Origin: an uncultured Erwinia sp.
GTDB lineage: Bacteria > Pseudomonadota > Gammaproteobacteria > Enterobacterales > Enterobacteriaceae
Direction: 5' to 3'
DNA: 64,000 nt
NCBI GenBank assembly: GCA_913775305.1
Contig: CAJYIY010000094.1
Location: forward strand, 1-64,000
A program made the position numbers and the translations under genes. The notes under the pieces are model-generated. The model made no database searches, was not told the origin of the DNA, and saw only the letters and a list, made by a program, of their open reading frames with translations. Positions within the stretch are counted from its first letter, which is position 1. Each line of letters opens with the position of its first letter. Shown here one piece after another: positions 1-10,281 of the stretch.

Positions 1-29
1 AGCGTGTCTACCAATTCCACCACCACGGC
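1..29 (-). tRNA. leuU: tRNA-Leu, 5' part only
   Basis: Read on the minus strand, the first 29 bases begin GCCGTGGTGGTGGAATTGG and continue TAGACACGCT. This is the acceptor arm and D-arm start of an enterobacterial leucine tRNA. The rest, including the anticodon, lies outside the window, so the isoacceptor cannot be read. The name leuU rests on the conserved secG-leuU order in E. coli. Confidence 0.85.
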
Positions 30-80
30 ACTAAAGTTGCGATTTTTTTATTTCTATCGCGTCGAAATGTGACTCAGAGC

Positions 81-413
81 TTACTGCGGGATATCACTGC
101 CCGGCGCTGCCGGTTTAGCTGGCGCAGTCTGCTGAGACTGTGCTGGCTGAGTCAGGTTTTCCCACTCGCTTCCTTTCTGGGTTTTGTTGCTGTTAAGGTT
201 ACCCAGGATAAGGCTGATAATGAAGAACAGGGTTGCCAGCACGGCTGTCATACGGGTCATGAAGTTACCAGAACCGTTAGAACCAAACAGTGTACCAGAA
301 GCGCCTGCACCAAATGATGCTCCCATATCAGCGCCTTTACCTTGTTGCAGCATGATCAGACCAACAAGGCCGATTGCCACAATAAGGAAAACTACTAAAA
401 GAGCTTCGTACAT
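81..413 (-). CDS. secG: Protein translocase subunit SecG
   Basis: SecG is the small accessory subunit of the inner-membrane SecYEG translocon and assists SecA-driven preprotein export. The 110-residue protein has two hydrophobic segments (about residues 3-20 and 53-70). They are joined by the glycine-rich loop GASFGAGASGTLFGSNGSG that is typical of the family. The C-terminal tail is polar and rich in Gln, Pro and Ala. I start it at MYEALLVVFL, the family start; an in-frame ATG seven codons upstream would add an unconserved leader. It lies directly upstream of the tRNA-Leu gene, as in E. coli, and a good sigma70 promoter sits about 95 bp upstream. Confidence 0.97.
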   Translation of the reverse strand: MYEALLVVFLIVAIGLVGLIMLQQGKGADMGASFGAGASGTLFGSNGSGNFMTRMTAVLATLFFIISLILGNLNSNKTQKGSEWENLTQPAQSQQTAPAKPAAPGSDIPQ

Positions 414-506
414 AATCAACCTTCTTCCTTGCACGTTAAATGTGCATTAAAAGCTTCAAACCAGTTAAATCGATAGTGGATCACTACCCATCAGAAGCGG
501 GTGTGA

Positions 507-535
507 ATACTAACCAAAGGCGCACTTCCGTGCAA
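507..535 (-). promoter_or_regulatory. Sigma70 promoter for secG
   Basis: On the minus strand a -35 TTGCAC (530-535) and a -10 TAGTAT (507-512) are separated by exactly 17 bp. Transcription would start near position 500 and give a leader of roughly 85 nt for secG. The -35 end and spacer contain a short dyad, GCAC-GGAA-GTGC. Nothing else is recognised in the 312-bp glmM-secG gap apart from this promoter and the glmM terminator. Confidence 0.6.
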
Positions 536-692
536 GGGCAATTTCACCACGCCATTCTGATTGCGGAAAAAAACGGCAAAAGCTGGAGTTGTGGAGAAAA
601 AACGCGCTACCCATTAGGGTTTCTGCGAGAAAACCTGTGAATGCACCTTAAGCAAATGGTGCACGCCTCCGCGGAACGGGAAACGAAGAACA

Positions 693-716
693 GAGGCCGG
701 GTGTCCGCCCGGCCTC
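693..716 (-). terminator. Hairpin terminator after glmM
   Basis: A perfect 9-bp GC-rich inverted repeat (GAGGCCGGG / CCCGGCCTC, 6-nt loop) follows the glmM stop by about 10 bp. On the minus strand it is followed by a moderately T-rich tail (TGTTCTTCGTTT). The U-tract is imperfect. Confidence 0.65.
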
Positions 717-725
717 CATGCTGTG

Positions 726-2060
726 TCAGACGGCTTTCACCGCATCGGCGATACGGTGGGCCAGTGCGTTAACCTGCGCTTCGTCTTCACCTTCCACCAT
801 CACGCGGATCAGTGGCTCGGTGCCAGATTTACGCAGCAGCACGCGGCCACGCCCTTTCAGTTCGGCTTCCACTTCGCTGGTCACCGCTTTAACCTGCGCA
901 TCTTCCAGCGGGTCGTTTTTGCCACTGAAGCGCACGTTGACCAGAATCTGTGGAAGTAGCTTCATGCCACTGCACAGATCGTGCAGTGTCATATGGTTGC
1001 GCACCATCGCAGTTAGTACTTGCAAACCTGCAACCACGCCATCGCCGGTAGTCGTTTTATCAAGCAGGATCACATGACCGGAGTTTTCAGCGCCAAGTCG
1101 CCAGCCCTTCTCCTTCAGTTTTTCCAGCACGTACCGGTCACCGACTTTCGCGCGGGCGAAGGGGATACCCAACTGTTTTAACGCCAGTTCAAGCCCCATA
1201 TTACTCATCAGCGTACCAACAACACCACCACGCAGCTGTCCCTGGCGCAATCCCTCACGGGCAATAATGTAGAGGATCTGGTCACCATCGACCTTCTGGC
1301 CAAGATGGTCAACCATCATGATGCGGTCGCCGTCACCATCGTAGGCCAGGCCCAAATCGGCTTTCTCAGCCACTACGCGTTCCTGTAACAGGCGTAGATC
1401 GGTGGCACCGCACTCCTTGTTGATATTCATACCATCAGGCTGAACGCCTATGGAGATCACGTCCGCACCCAGTTCACGCAGCACATTCGGTGCGATGTGA
1501 TAGGTCGCGCCATTTGCGCAATCGACGACGATTTTCAACCCGTTAAGGCTCAGTTCGCTTGGGAATGTCCCTTTGCAGAACTCAATGTAGCGCCCGGCCG
1601 CATCAACAATACGGCTGGCGCGTCCCAGCTCTATCGACTCGACGCAGGTAATCGGCTTATCCATCTCCGCTTCAATTGCTTCCTCTACCTCATCCGGAAG
1701 CTTGGTGCCTTCGGTGGAGAAGAACTTAATACCGTTGTCGTCAAACGGATTATGGGAAGCGGAGATCACAATACCGGCTTCAGCACGGAAGGTGCGGGTC
1801 AGGTAGGCCACCGCAGGCGTAGGCATTGGACCGGTAAAAGCGGCTGACAGCCCGGCGGCGGCAAGGCCCGCTTCCAGCGCAGACTCCAGCATATAACCGG
1901 AGATACGCGTATCCTTTCCGATGATAATTTTCTTCGAGCCGTGGCGTGCCAGTACCTTTCCAGCGGCCCAGCCCAGCTTCAGAACAAAATCCGGGGTAAT
2001 CGGGTATTCCCCGACTTTACCGCGAATGCCATCGGTACCAAAATACTTGCGGTTGCTCAT
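726..2060 (-). CDS. glmM: Phosphoglucosamine mutase GlmM
   Basis: GlmM interconverts glucosamine-6-phosphate and glucosamine-1-phosphate in the cytoplasm, the second step toward UDP-GlcNAc for peptidoglycan and LPS. The 444-residue protein has the alpha-D-phosphohexomutase layout. The phosphoserine loop is [12 protein letters not shown] with active-site Ser102. The metal loop is DGDGDR near residue 241, and the sugar and phosphate binding loops are GAENSGH and [12 protein letters not shown]. Length is that of the family. It sits 4 bp downstream of folP, so the two are cotranscribed, and a hairpin terminator follows. Confidence 0.98.
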   Translation of the reverse strand: MSNRKYFGTDGIRGKVGEYPITPDFVLKLGWAAGKVLARHGSKKIIIGKDTRISGYMLESALEAGLAAAGLSAAFTGPMPTPAVAYLTRTFRAEAGIVISASHNPFDDNGIKFFSTEGTKLPDEVEEAIEAEMDKPITCVESIELGRASRIVDAAGRYIEFCKGTFPSELSLNGLKIVVDCANGATYHIAPNVLRELGADVISIGVQPDGMNINKECGATDLRLLQERVVAEKADLGLAYDGDGDRIMMVDHLGQKVDGDQILYIIAREGLRQGQLRGGVVGTLMSNMGLELALKQLGIPFARAKVGDRYVLEKLKEKGWRLGAENSGHVILLDKTTTGDGVVAGLQVLTAMVRNHMTLHDLCSGMKLLPQILVNVRFSGKNDPLEDAQVKAVTSEVEAELKGRGRVLLRKSGTEPLIRVMVEGEDEAQVNALAHRIADAVKAV

Positions 2061-2064
2061 AACG

Positions 2065-2901
2065 TTATTCTTCCTTCGCTGACTGTGTCGCTTCGACGAT
2101 GCGCATCGCCTCTACGGTTTCTTTTACATCATGTACGCGCAAAATATGAGCGCCCTGCATCGCAGCAATCACCGCACAGGCAATGCTGCCGGTTAAACGC
2201 TGCCCGGGCCCCACGTTCAGCAGCTGACCAATCATACTTTTACGCGACATACCGACTAACAGCGGCAGGCCAAAGTGATGGTAATCGGCCAGATGCGCCA
2301 GAAGCTGATAATTGTGGGAAAGATTCTTACCGAAACCAAAACCCGGGTCGAGCAGCAGCTGCGATTTTTTTATCCCTGCCGCTTCGCACCGAGCGATATG
2401 CTGGACGAAAAAGTCATCAACATCGCGCAGAATATTCTGATAGTTTGGAGACTGCTGCATGGTCTTCGGCTCACCCTGCATATGCATCAGGCATACCGGC
2501 AGGCCGGTTTGAGCTGCGGCTTCAAGAGCGCCCGGCTCCTGCAGTGAACGTACATCATTGATCATATGCGCCCCCACCCGCGCCGATTCGCTAATGACCT
2601 CGGGTTTAGAGGTATCCACCGATATCCAGACTTCAAAGCGCTGCGCAATGGCCTCTACCACCGGAATAACCCGCTCCAGCTCCTCTTCTACGCTGACATC
2701 CTTTGCTCCGGGCCGGGTTGACTCACCACCAATATCAATAATCGTGGCCCCGGCGTTAATCATCTCGTTAGCATGGGTCAGCGCCTGGATCAGTTCGTTG
2801 TGCTTGCCGCCATCAGAAAAAGAATCGGGAGTGACGTTCAGGATCCCCATCACGCGTGGATGTGAGAGGTCAAGCACGGTGTCTCTGGCGTACAGCTTCA
2901 T
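2065..2901 (-). CDS. folP: Dihydropteroate synthase FolP
   Basis: FolP condenses p-aminobenzoate with hydroxymethyl-dihydropterin pyrophosphate to make 7,8-dihydropteroate in folate synthesis; it is the sulfonamide target. The 278-residue TIM-barrel protein shows both family signatures. These are [14 protein letters not shown] (about residues 19-32) and [15 protein letters not shown] (about 51-65). The later SVDTSKPEV and DPGFGFGKN loops and the GMSRKS motif are also intact. A GGAGA Shine-Dalgarno lies 8 bp before the ATG. It forms a pair with glmM and starts just beyond the ftsH terminator, so it probably has its own promoter or depends on readthrough. Confidence 0.98.
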   Translation of the reverse strand: MKLYARDTVLDLSHPRVMGILNVTPDSFSDGGKHNELIQALTHANEMINAGATIIDIGGESTRPGAKDVSVEEELERVIPVVEAIAQRFEVWISVDTSKPEVISESARVGAHMINDVRSLQEPGALEAAAQTGLPVCLMHMQGEPKTMQQSPNYQNILRDVDDFFVQHIARCEAAGIKKSQLLLDPGFGFGKNLSHNYQLLAHLADYHHFGLPLLVGMSRKSMIGQLLNVGPGQRLTGSIACAVIAAMQGAHILRVHDVKETVEAMRIVEATQSAKEE

Positions 2902-2930
2902 AACGAACGGTCTCCGGTAAAATGAGAGAT

Positions 2931-2958
2931 AAAAAAACCCCGACCATAGCCGGGGTTT
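2931..2958 (-). terminator. Intrinsic terminator after ftsH
   Basis: On the minus strand, 25 bp after the ftsH stop, an 8-bp stem (AAACCCCG / CGGGGTTT) with an 8-nt loop is followed by a run of seven T residues. It separates ftsH from folP-glmM. Confidence 0.88.
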
Positions 2959-2983
2959 AGCATTATAACATCAGCAGATAAAC

Positions 2984-4918
2984 TTACTTGTCGCCAAACT
3001 GCTCTGACATCGTATTACCAGGATTTGGCGTACGGGGTTCATCAACCGGACGCGGCGCCTTCGGCGTACCGTTGCTGTCTGAATTATTGGTGTTGCCCGG
3101 ATCTTCCCAACCGGCCGGCGGACGCACTTCACGGCGGGCCATCAGGTCGTCGATCTGCGGAGCATCGATGGTTTCATACTTCATCAGCGCATCTTTCATC
3201 GCATGAAGAATGTCCATGTTCTCACCAAGGATCACACGAGCACGCTTGTAGTTGGTCTCGATCAGCGCTTTCACTTCCTGATCGATGATACGCGCGGTCT
3301 CATCAGACATATGTTTGGCTTTCGCTACGGAACGACCCAGGAATACTTCCCCTTCTTCTTCTGCATACAGCAGTGGACCCAGTTTTTCAGAGAAGCCCCA
3401 CTGCGTAACCATGTTACGAGCGATAGAGGTAGCAACCTTAATATCGTTGGAAGCGCCGGTGGAAACATGTTCCACGCCGTAAATGATCTCTTCCGCCAGG
3501 CGGCCACCGTACAGCGTCGAAATCTGGCTTTCCAGTTTTTGACGGCTGGCGCTGATTGCATCGCCTTCAGGCAGGAAGAAGGTTACGCCTAGCGCGCGTC
3601 CACGCGGAATGATGGTTACCTTGTGTACCGGATCGTGCTCTGGCACCAGGCGACCGATAATCGCATGCCCGGCTTCATGGTAAGCGGTGGATTCTTTCTG
3701 CGCTTCGGTCATCACCATGGAACGGCGTTCAGCCCCCATCATGATTTTGTCTTTCGCTTTTTCGAATTCAACCATCGACACCACACGCTTGTTACCCCGC
3801 GCGGCAAACAGTGCCGCTTCGTTAACAAGGTTAGCCAGGTCGGCACCGGAGAAACCAGGTGTACCGCGAGCAATAATTGCTGCATCAATATCAGGTGCCA
3901 GCGGCACGCGGCGCATATGCACTTTCAGAATCTGCTCACGACCACGGACATCCGGCAGACCGACCACAACCTGACGGTCGAAACGGCCCGGACGTAACAA
4001 CGCAGGGTCCAGGACATCAGGACGGTTGGTCGCCGCGATAACGATGATCCCTTCGTTACCTTCAAAACCATCCATCTCAACCAGCATCTGGTTCAGGGTC
4101 TGTTCACGTTCATCATGACCACCACCTAAACCGGCACCGCGCTGACGGCCTACTGCATCGATTTCATCGATGAAGATAATGCACGGTGCTGCTTTTTTGG
4201 CTTGTTCAAACATGTCGCGTACGCGGGAAGCTCCCACACCAACGAACATTTCAACAAAGTCAGAACCGGAAATGGTAAAGAAAGGCACCTTAGCTTCGCC
4301 TGCAATGGCTTTAGCCAGCAGGGTCTTACCGGTACCCGGAGGACCGACCATCAGTACGCCTTTCGGAATCTTACCGCCCAGTTTCTGGAAACGGCTTGGT
4401 TCGCGCAGGTATTCAACCAGCTCGCTGACTTCCTCTTTCGCTTCGTCGCAGCCTGCAACGTCAGCAAAGGTGGTTTTAATTTGATCTTCTGTCAGCATGC
4501 GGGCTTTGCTCTTGCCGAAGGACATCGCGCCCTTACCGCCGCCGCCCTGCATCTGACGCATAAAGAAGATCCAGACACCAATCAGTAACAGCATTGGGAA
4601 CCAGGAGATAAAGATCGAGGCCAGCAGGCTCGGCTCTTCCGGCGGTTCACCAACTACTTTCACATTTTTAGTCAACAGGTTATCGAGTAACTTGGGATCG
4701 TTGACAGGAATGTAGGTCGTGTAGCGATTACTATCTTTTTTGGTTACGTTAATTTCACGCCCGTTAATACGTGCCTCGCGGACCTGATCCTGGTTCACTT
4801 CAGACAGGAAGGTTGAATAATCAACCCTACGGCCATTCGACTCGCTGGGCCCAAAGCTCTGGAATACAGACATCAGCACAACCGCGATGACTAACCAGAG
4901 AATTAGGTTTTTCGCCAT
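2984..4918 (-). CDS. ftsH: ATP-dependent zinc metalloprotease FtsH
   Basis: FtsH is the hexameric inner-membrane AAA+ protease that degrades LpxC, sigma32 and misassembled membrane proteins. Two transmembrane segments (about residues 5-22 and 98-120) flank a periplasmic domain. The AAA module follows, with Walker A GPPGTGKT, Walker B IIFIDEID and the second region of homology ending in RPGRFDR. The zinc site is HEAGH. Starting at MAKNLILWL gives 644 residues, the usual length. An in-frame TTG three codons upstream (4927) has better spacing from the AGAGG Shine-Dalgarno and may also be used. The gene follows rlmE on the same strand, as in E. coli. Confidence 0.98.
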   Translation of the reverse strand: MAKNLILWLVIAVVLMSVFQSFGPSESNGRRVDYSTFLSEVNQDQVREARINGREINVTKKDSNRYTTYIPVNDPKLLDNLLTKNVKVVGEPPEEPSLLASIFISWFPMLLLIGVWIFFMRQMQGGGGKGAMSFGKSKARMLTEDQIKTTFADVAGCDEAKEEVSELVEYLREPSRFQKLGGKIPKGVLMVGPPGTGKTLLAKAIAGEAKVPFFTISGSDFVEMFVGVGASRVRDMFEQAKKAAPCIIFIDEIDAVGRQRGAGLGGGHDEREQTLNQMLVEMDGFEGNEGIIVIAATNRPDVLDPALLRPGRFDRQVVVGLPDVRGREQILKVHMRRVPLAPDIDAAIIARGTPGFSGADLANLVNEAALFAARGNKRVVSMVEFEKAKDKIMMGAERRSMVMTEAQKESTAYHEAGHAIIGRLVPEHDPVHKVTIIPRGRALGVTFFLPEGDAISASRQKLESQISTLYGGRLAEEIIYGVEHVSTGASNDIKVATSIARNMVTQWGFSEKLGPLLYAEEEGEVFLGRSVAKAKHMSDETARIIDQEVKALIETNYKRARVILGENMDILHAMKDALMKYETIDAPQIDDLMARREVRPPAGWEDPGNTNNSDSNGTPKAPRPVDEPRTPNPGNTMSEQFGDK

Positions 4919-5034
4919 GTCACTCAAGGGATTAACCTCTTATTACAACTGTGTTAACAGACAGCGTAGGGTACTACATATCCTTCACATCTGGAATCGC
5001 TACAAAACTGCGGCGACGGATCCGGCCATGATGG

Positions 5035-5664
5035 TTATAGTTTGCGCCCTGTCGCTACAATGTACACTTCACGCGAACGAGAACGTGAAGCGTCCGGCTT
5101 ACGAATTTTTACTTTCGTAAACAGGGAGCGAATTTCCCGCAGGTATTCTTCAAAACCATCTCCCTGAAACACCTTCACTAAAAAGCTGCCACCGGGTGCC
5201 AGTACATCACGACACATTTCCAGGGCAAGCTCACATAAATACATCGACCGGGGAATATCCACTGCGGGTGTACCCGTCATGTTGGGTGCCATATCCGACA
5301 TCACAACCTGAACTTTAGTCTCACCCACGCGTTCCAGCAGAGTTTTCAGTACTTCCTCATCGCGAAAATCGCCCTGAAGGAAGTCGACACCCACAATGGG
5401 ATCCATTGGCAGGATATCACAGGCAATAACGCGACCTTTTGACCCAATCTGCGTTACCACATACTGTGACCAACCCCCCGGAGCCGCACCGAGATCAACC
5501 ACGGTCATACCGGGTTTGAAAAGTTTGTCACCCTGCTGTATTTCATCCAGTTTAAACCAGGCACGCGAACGCAGCCCTTTTTTCTGTGCCTGAAGCACAT
5601 ATTTATCGCTAAAGTGTTCCTGTAGCCAGCGGCTGGAACTGGCCGAACGCTTTTTACCAGTCAT
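5035..5664 (-). CDS. rlmE: 23S rRNA 2'-O-ribose U2552 methyltransferase RlmE
   Basis: RlmE (FtsJ/RrmJ) is the heat-shock methyltransferase that modifies U2552 in the A-loop of 23S rRNA in 50S particles. The 209 residues show a lysine-rich N terminus and the SAM-binding motif [14 protein letters not shown]. The acidic SAM-contact loop DILPM and the [12 protein letters not shown] motif also belong to the family. Lysines in KARAWFKL-type and SFLVKVFQG contexts complete the catalytic K-D-K-E set. It lies about 110 bp upstream of ftsH and is divergent from yhbY, matching the E. coli order. Confidence 0.97.
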   Translation of the reverse strand: MTGKKRSASSSRWLQEHFSDKYVLQAQKKGLRSRAWFKLDEIQQGDKLFKPGMTVVDLGAAPGGWSQYVVTQIGSKGRVIACDILPMDPIVGVDFLQGDFRDEEVLKTLLERVGETKVQVVMSDMAPNMTGTPAVDIPRSMYLCELALEMCRDVLAPGGSFLVKVFQGDGFEEYLREIRSLFTKVKIRKPDASRSRSREVYIVATGRKL

Positions 5665-5791
5665 ACAATTTCCAACTATGATTCAACGTAAGCGATAAAT
5701 AACCGCACAAATCAGCGAAGCCGATTTGGTGATACACTCGAGATGGCGGTAGAATGACCCGTTTTCAATCCCAATGTAAGTAAAAAATACG

Positions 5792-6085
5792 ATGAATCTG
5801 AGTACCAAACAAAAACAGCACCTGAAAGGTCTGGCCCATCCGCTGAAGCCCGTCGTCATGCTGGGCAACAACGGCTTGACCGAGGGAGTGCTGGCCGAGA
5901 TCGAACATGCACTGGAGCACCATGAACTCATCAAGGTGAAAATCGCCACGGAAGACCGTGAGACGAAAACCCTGGTGGTTGAAGCTATCGTGCGCGAAAC
6001 CGGTGCAGTAAATGTGCAGGTAATCGGCAAGACGCTGGTGCTGTACCGTCCAACGAAGGAACGCAAGATCTCCATTCCGCGCTGA
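5792..6085 (+). CDS. yhbY: Ribosome assembly RNA-binding protein YhbY
   Basis: YhbY is a 97-residue single-domain CRM (chloroplast RNA splicing and ribosome maturation) protein that associates with pre-50S particles. The sequence shows the conserved LKGLAHPLKPVVMLGNNGLT segment and the ELIKVKIA strand. The protein ends in a basic tail (RPTKERKISIPR). Length matches the family. It is divergent from rlmE with a 127-bp shared promoter region, and a strong bidirectional terminator lies between it and the convergent greA. Confidence 0.96.
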   Translation: MNLSTKQKQHLKGLAHPLKPVVMLGNNGLTEGVLAEIEHALEHHELIKVKIATEDRETKTLVVEAIVRETGAVNVQVIGKTLVLYRPTKERKISIPR

Positions 6086-6162
6086 GGGGGCGGCTGGTCA
6101 GCAGACCGGCCTTTCCGGACAAACTCAGGTCAGGAGAAAGTGCCACGCTCCTCATTCCGATA

Positions 6163-6188
6163 AAAGGCCGCAGCGCGGCCTTTTTCTT
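6163..6188. terminator. Bidirectional terminator between yhbY and greA
   Basis: An inverted repeat AAAGGCCGC-AGC-GCGGCCTTT is followed on the plus strand by TTTTTCTTATCTTT and on the minus strand by TTTTA. It ends yhbY and probably also the convergent greA. Confidence 0.85.
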
Positions 6189-6228
6189 ATCTTTACAAAA
6201 CCCTCATCCATATTGAGGATAGCAAAAA

Positions 6229-6711
6229 TCAGAGGTACTGGACGTCTAAGACCTCATATTCTACATCACCACCCGGCGTTTTGATGATAGCGACATCATC
6301 AACTACTTTACCCACCAGGCCACGCGCCATCGGTGAGTTGATGGAGATCAGATTTTGCTTAAAGTCAGCTTCATCATCGCCCACAATACGATAGGTTGAT
6401 TCTTCATCAGTATCCACGTTCAACACGGTGACGGTGGCACCAAAAATCACCCGACCGTTAGCGTTGTTCGCCATCTTTGTGACATCAATCACCTGAGCAT
6501 TGGAAAGTTTTGCTTCAATTTCCTGGATACGGCCCTCGCAGAATCCCTGCTCTTCGCGAGCAGCATGATATTCCGCATTTTCCTTGAGGTCACCGTGCTC
6601 CCGCGCTTCAGCAATTGAGGCAATAATCCTGGGGCGTTTTACAGTTTTGAGCTCTTCCAGCTCTTCGCGCAATTTGTCTGCGCCTCTTAACGTCATCGGA
6701 ATCTGATTCAT
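6229..6711 (-). CDS. greA: Transcription elongation factor GreA
   Basis: GreA inserts its coiled coil into the RNA polymerase secondary channel and stimulates cleavage of backtracked RNA. The 160-residue protein has an N-terminal antiparallel coiled coil (about residues 8-77). Its tip acidic motif is [19 protein letters not shown]. The C-terminal FKBP-like domain carries [12 protein letters not shown] and [10 protein letters not shown]. It is two residues longer than E. coli GreA because of an extra AN in the linker MANNANGR. It is convergent with yhbY and divergent from dacB. Confidence 0.97.
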   Translation of the reverse strand: MNQIPMTLRGADKLREELEELKTVKRPRIIASIAEAREHGDLKENAEYHAAREEQGFCEGRIQEIEAKLSNAQVIDVTKMANNANGRVIFGATVTVLNVDTDEESTYRIVGDDEADFKQNLISINSPMARGLVGKVVDDVAIIKTPGGDVEYEVLDVQYL

Positions 6712-6960
6712 CTCAATACCTCTTAAAATCTTTCCTGTTCAAAGTGTCGTCGTCCTGACGGACCGTATGCAGAAAAGGCATTCTGCGGCGCATTCAACTA
6801 ATTTAAAAAAAAAGAAACCTGACCCGGAGTAAACTCCAGGCCAGCATCTGATTTTCAATTTGATACGCATTTTACCCCAGAGTTCCCTGGGGGTCATCGT
6901 TTACTTTCCACCACAATGCACCGTAGTATGACAGCATCACCTGTCAGTTACCGCGAGATT

Positions 6961-8394
6961 ATGCGTTTTTCACGAATTGTTACCGGCCTTAGCTGCGCAT
7001 TTATGCTACAGGCACAGGCAGCCCCCGTCGAAGACTACACCCAGTACCTTCCGGATGGCGCAAACCTGGCGCTTGTCGTGCAAAAAATTGGGGCAACTAC
7101 GCCCTCTATTGATTACCACAGCCAGCAGATGGCACTACCCGCCAGCACAATGAAGGTGATTACGGCGCTGGCCGCCATGCTGCAACTGGGTCCTGATTAC
7201 CGCTTCACTACCCAGCTTGAAAGCAAGGGGAGCATCAGCGGCAATACCCTACGCGGCGATCTGATTGCCCGTTTCGGCGGAGATCCCACGCTAACGCGTC
7301 AGGATTTGCGCAATATGGTGACCAACCTGAAAAAACAGGGAGTGGAGCATATTGCGGGTAATCTGGTGATTGATACCTCAGTTTTTGCCAGCCACGATAA
7401 AGCGCCGGGCTGGCCGTGGAACGACATGACCCAGTGCTTCAGCGCACCACCGGGCGCCGCCATTGTGGACCGTAACTGCTTCTCGGTTTCACTCTACAGC
7501 GCGCAAACGCCGGGTGAAAAAGCCTTTATTCGCGTGGCATCCTGGTACCCGGTCAACATGTTCAGTCAAGTCAGAACGCTGGCCAGAGGCTCAGCAGACG
7601 CGCAGTACTGCGAACTGGATGTCGTTCCCGGTGAACTGAATCGCTTCACGCTTACCGGCTGCATGACTCAGCGTGCTGAACCCTTACCGTTGGCTTTTGC
7701 CATCCAGGACGGTGCCAGCTATGCCGGCGCTATCCTGAAATCTGAACTGAAAAATGCCGGCATTGATTACAGCGGGCATCTGATACGCCAGACTCAGGTC
7801 ACACAGCCCGGAACCGTGCTGGCGCAGGCCCAGTCGGCCCCGCTTCGCGATCTGCTAAAAATCATGCTGAAAAAGTCAGACAATATGATCGCAGATACTG
7901 TCTTCCGCACAATCGGTCATGAGCGCTTTAACGTTCCGGGGACCTGGCGAGCGGGTTCAGATGCAGTGCGCCAAATACTGCGCCAGAAGGCCAATATTGA
8001 CTTGGGTAACAGCATACAGGTAGATGGTTCCGGATTATCCCGCCACGACCTGATTTCTCCTGCTACCATGATGCAGGTACTGCAATATATCGCGCAGAAC
8101 GACCAGCAGCTCAATATTATCTCGATGCTGCCGCTGGCAGGTTACGATGGCACGCTGCGCTATCGCGGCGGTCTGCACGAAGCGGGGGTTGACGGTAAAG
8201 TGTCAGCCAAAACTGGCTCATTACAGGGCGTATACAACCTGGCCGGGTTTATGACCACTGCCAGCGGGCAGCGCGTGGCCTTCGTTCAGTTCCTGTCCGG
8301 CTATGCTGTGCCGCCTGAAGATCAGCGCCAACGCCGAATCCCGCTGGTTCGCTTTGAAAGTCGTCTGTATAAGGACGTTTACCGGAATAATTAA
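6961..8394 (+). CDS. dacB: D-alanyl-D-alanine carboxypeptidase/endopeptidase PBP4
   Basis: DacB (PBP4) is a periplasmic low-molecular-mass penicillin-binding protein of peptidase family S13. It trims D-Ala-D-Ala and cuts peptide cross-links. An N-terminal signal peptide (about residues 1-20, ending AQAAP) precedes the catalytic triad motifs Ser62-T-M-Lys65, Ser306-D-N308 and Lys417-T-G419. The large insertion domain typical of class C PBPs lies between the first two motifs. I start at MRFSRIV, preceded by GCGAGA, giving 477 residues as in E. coli; a longer reading has an unconserved leader. The basR start follows the stop by 3 bp. Confidence 0.97.
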   Translation: MRFSRIVTGLSCAFMLQAQAAPVEDYTQYLPDGANLALVVQKIGATTPSIDYHSQQMALPASTMKVITALAAMLQLGPDYRFTTQLESKGSISGNTLRGDLIARFGGDPTLTRQDLRNMVTNLKKQGVEHIAGNLVIDTSVFASHDKAPGWPWNDMTQCFSAPPGAAIVDRNCFSVSLYSAQTPGEKAFIRVASWYPVNMFSQVRTLARGSADAQYCELDVVPGELNRFTLTGCMTQRAEPLPLAFAIQDGASYAGAILKSELKNAGIDYSGHLIRQTQVTQPGTVLAQAQSAPLRDLLKIMLKKSDNMIADTVFRTIGHERFNVPGTWRAGSDAVRQILRQKANIDLGNSIQVDGSGLSRHDLISPATMMQVLQYIAQNDQQLNIISMLPLAGYDGTLRYRGGLHEAGVDGKVSAKTGSLQGVYNLAGFMTTASGQRVAFVQFLSGYAVPPEDQRQRRIPLVRFESRLYKDVYRNN

Positions 8395-8397
8395 TCG

Positions 8398-9060
8398 TTG
8401 AAAATATTGATTGTTGAGGACGATGAACTGCTGCAGCAGGGCCTGACTCTGGCTATGACCGGGGAGGGTTACGCCGTGGACTGTGCGTCAAATGCAGCGC
8501 GAGCAACGGCATTCCTGCGCAGCAGCCAGTACAGCCTGATCGTGCTGGATCTCGGCTTGCCCGATCGCGACGGTACTGAACTGCTGCGTCAGTGGCGGAA
8601 AGAACAGAATGATTTACCCGTACTCATTCTGACGGCGCGCGACGCGCTGGAAGATCGGGTTGAAGGTCTGGATGCCGGTGCCGACGACTATCTGGTCAAG
8701 CCCTTTGCCCTGGCTGAACTGAAAGCCCGCGTTCGGGCGCTGATGCGCCGCTATCAGGGACACAGCGATAATCTGCTGGAACGCGGCGACATCACACTGA
8801 ATCTCTCTTCTCAGCAGGTTGCCGTCGAGAACCTTCCTGTTGAAGTCACGCCAAAAGAGTTCGCTCTGCTGACACGCCTGTTAATGCGCATGGGCCAGAC
8901 GGTGCATCGCGAAACGCTGCAGCAGGATCTTTACAGTTGGCAGGATGATACCAGCTCCAACACTTTAGAGGTCCATATCCATAATCTTCGCCGCAAACTC
9001 GGCAAAGATCGCATCAAGACGGTGCGCGGTGTGGGCTATCGGCTGGAAGAGCGCAATTGA
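8398..9060 (+). CDS. basR: OmpR-family response regulator, BasR/PmrA type
   Basis: This 220-residue regulator has a receiver domain (about residues 1-115) with the acidic pair E7-D8-D9, phosphoacceptor Asp51 in VLDLGLPD and Lys101 in LVKPF. A winged-helix DNA-binding domain follows and ends HIHNLRRKLGKDRIKTVRGVG. It resembles E. coli BasR along its whole length, including the TPKEFALL segment. In enterics this regulator controls lipid A and LPS modification genes in response to iron, aluminium and low pH. The start is TTG, 3 bp after the dacB stop and without a good Shine-Dalgarno, which suggests translational coupling. No eptA lies next to it, unlike E. coli. Confidence 0.9.
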   Translation: MKILIVEDDELLQQGLTLAMTGEGYAVDCASNAARATAFLRSSQYSLIVLDLGLPDRDGTELLRQWRKEQNDLPVLILTARDALEDRVEGLDAGADDYLVKPFALAELKARVRALMRRYQGHSDNLLERGDITLNLSSQQVAVENLPVEVTPKEFALLTRLLMRMGQTVHRETLQQDLYSWQDDTSSNTLEVHIHNLRRKLGKDRIKTVRGVGYRLEERN

Positions 9061-10115
9061 CCAGCATGCGTCGGCGTTTGCTGATTATGCTCGCGCTGAT
9101 CCTGCTGAGCTGTCAGCTGATGAGTGCGTTCTGGCTGTGGCATGAAAGCCGGGAACAAATCAGTTTTCTGGTGAATGAGACACTGAATAACCATGCACGC
9201 AATGAGCACGTTGAAAACGAGATCAGAGAAGCTATTGCGTCGCTGCTGCTGCCGTCCCTGGTCATGGTTTGCTTCACCCTTCTGCTCTCCTTCTGGGCAA
9301 TCAGCTGGATCATTCGCCCACTGCGCTCACTGCAAAACAGCCTGGCGTCACGCTCAGCAGACAATCTGACGCCCCTGCCGTTGCATTCGGATATGGACGA
9401 AATCGTGGCGGTGACCGGTGCACTGAATCAGCTACTGGCGCGTCTGGACCATACCTTGCAGCAGGAGCGGCTGTTTACGGCAGATGCGGCACATGAGTTA
9501 CGCACGCCGCTGGCCGGCCTGAGGCTGCATCTGGAACTGCTGGAGCAGGACGGTAACCCGCTGGGTACGATGCTGGTCGCACGGGTCGATCAGCTGATGC
9601 ATGTTATTGAGCAGCTGCTGATGCTGTCACGTGCCGGTCAAATGATGGTAAGTGGTCACTATCAAACTCTGAGCTGGCAAGACATCGTGCAACCCCTGCG
9701 GCTAGAGATGGAAGAGATGCTGGCGCTTAACCAACAGCGTCTCGTGATTGACGATACCAGCCACAACAGCCGCGTACAGGGCGATGCCGTTCTGCTGCGT
9801 CTGATGCTACGTAATCTGCTGGAGAACGCGTCACGCTACAGCCCGCAGGGCAGCTGTATTACGCTGATCATGGCGGCCACCGAAAGCGGCAGCGAAGTGA
9901 CCGTGCGCGATGAAGGTCCGGGTATTGATGCCAGTGAAGTTCAGGAAGTCGTGAAAGCATTCCGCAGAATGGATCAGCGCTTTGGCGGCAGCGGTCTGGG
10001 GCTGAACATCGTTCAGCGCATCGTGCAAATCCATCATGGGCAGCTGAGTCTGACCAACCGCAACGATCGCAGCGGGCTTAATGCCCGATGCCGGTTCCCT
10101 CAGCTGCTTAACTGA
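9057..10115 (+). CDS. basS: Sensor histidine kinase, BasS/PmrB type
   Basis: This 352-residue kinase has two membrane segments (about residues 8-27 and 62-86) around a short periplasmic loop. The loop holds two ExxE motifs (E30-x-x-E33 and E55-x-x-E58), which in Salmonella PmrB bind ferric iron. A HAMP region follows, then the phosphoacceptor His146 in AAHELRTPLAG, the N box NLLENASRYSPQG and ATP-lid motifs DEGPGID and GGSGLGL. The start is TTG and overlaps the basR stop by 4 bp (TTGA). GGAAGAG lies just upstream, so the two are coupled. An ATG at 9066 is an alternative. Partner: BasR. Confidence 0.9.
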   Translation: MTSMRRRLLIMLALILLSCQLMSAFWLWHESREQISFLVNETLNNHARNEHVENEIREAIASLLLPSLVMVCFTLLLSFWAISWIIRPLRSLQNSLASRSADNLTPLPLHSDMDEIVAVTGALNQLLARLDHTLQQERLFTADAAHELRTPLAGLRLHLELLEQDGNPLGTMLVARVDQLMHVIEQLLMLSRAGQMMVSGHYQTLSWQDIVQPLRLEMEEMLALNQQRLVIDDTSHNSRVQGDAVLLRLMLRNLLENASRYSPQGSCITLIMAATESGSEVTVRDEGPGIDASEVQEVVKAFRRMDQRFGGSGLGLNIVQRIVQIHHGQLSLTNRNDRSGLNARCRFPQLLN

Positions 10116-10281
10116 GCCAGCGATTCTTATCCAATACTCGTGCTCCTTAATTAGCAACGCTAACCCTTCGCCCCGCTGCTGTATGAAATTACCCTGTCAG
10201 ATCAACGAAAAAGCGCTAAAAATAGGGTAAAAATCCCTTATTCCCCCACAAGCACTGGTCTGATAAATCAATTTACCTTTA

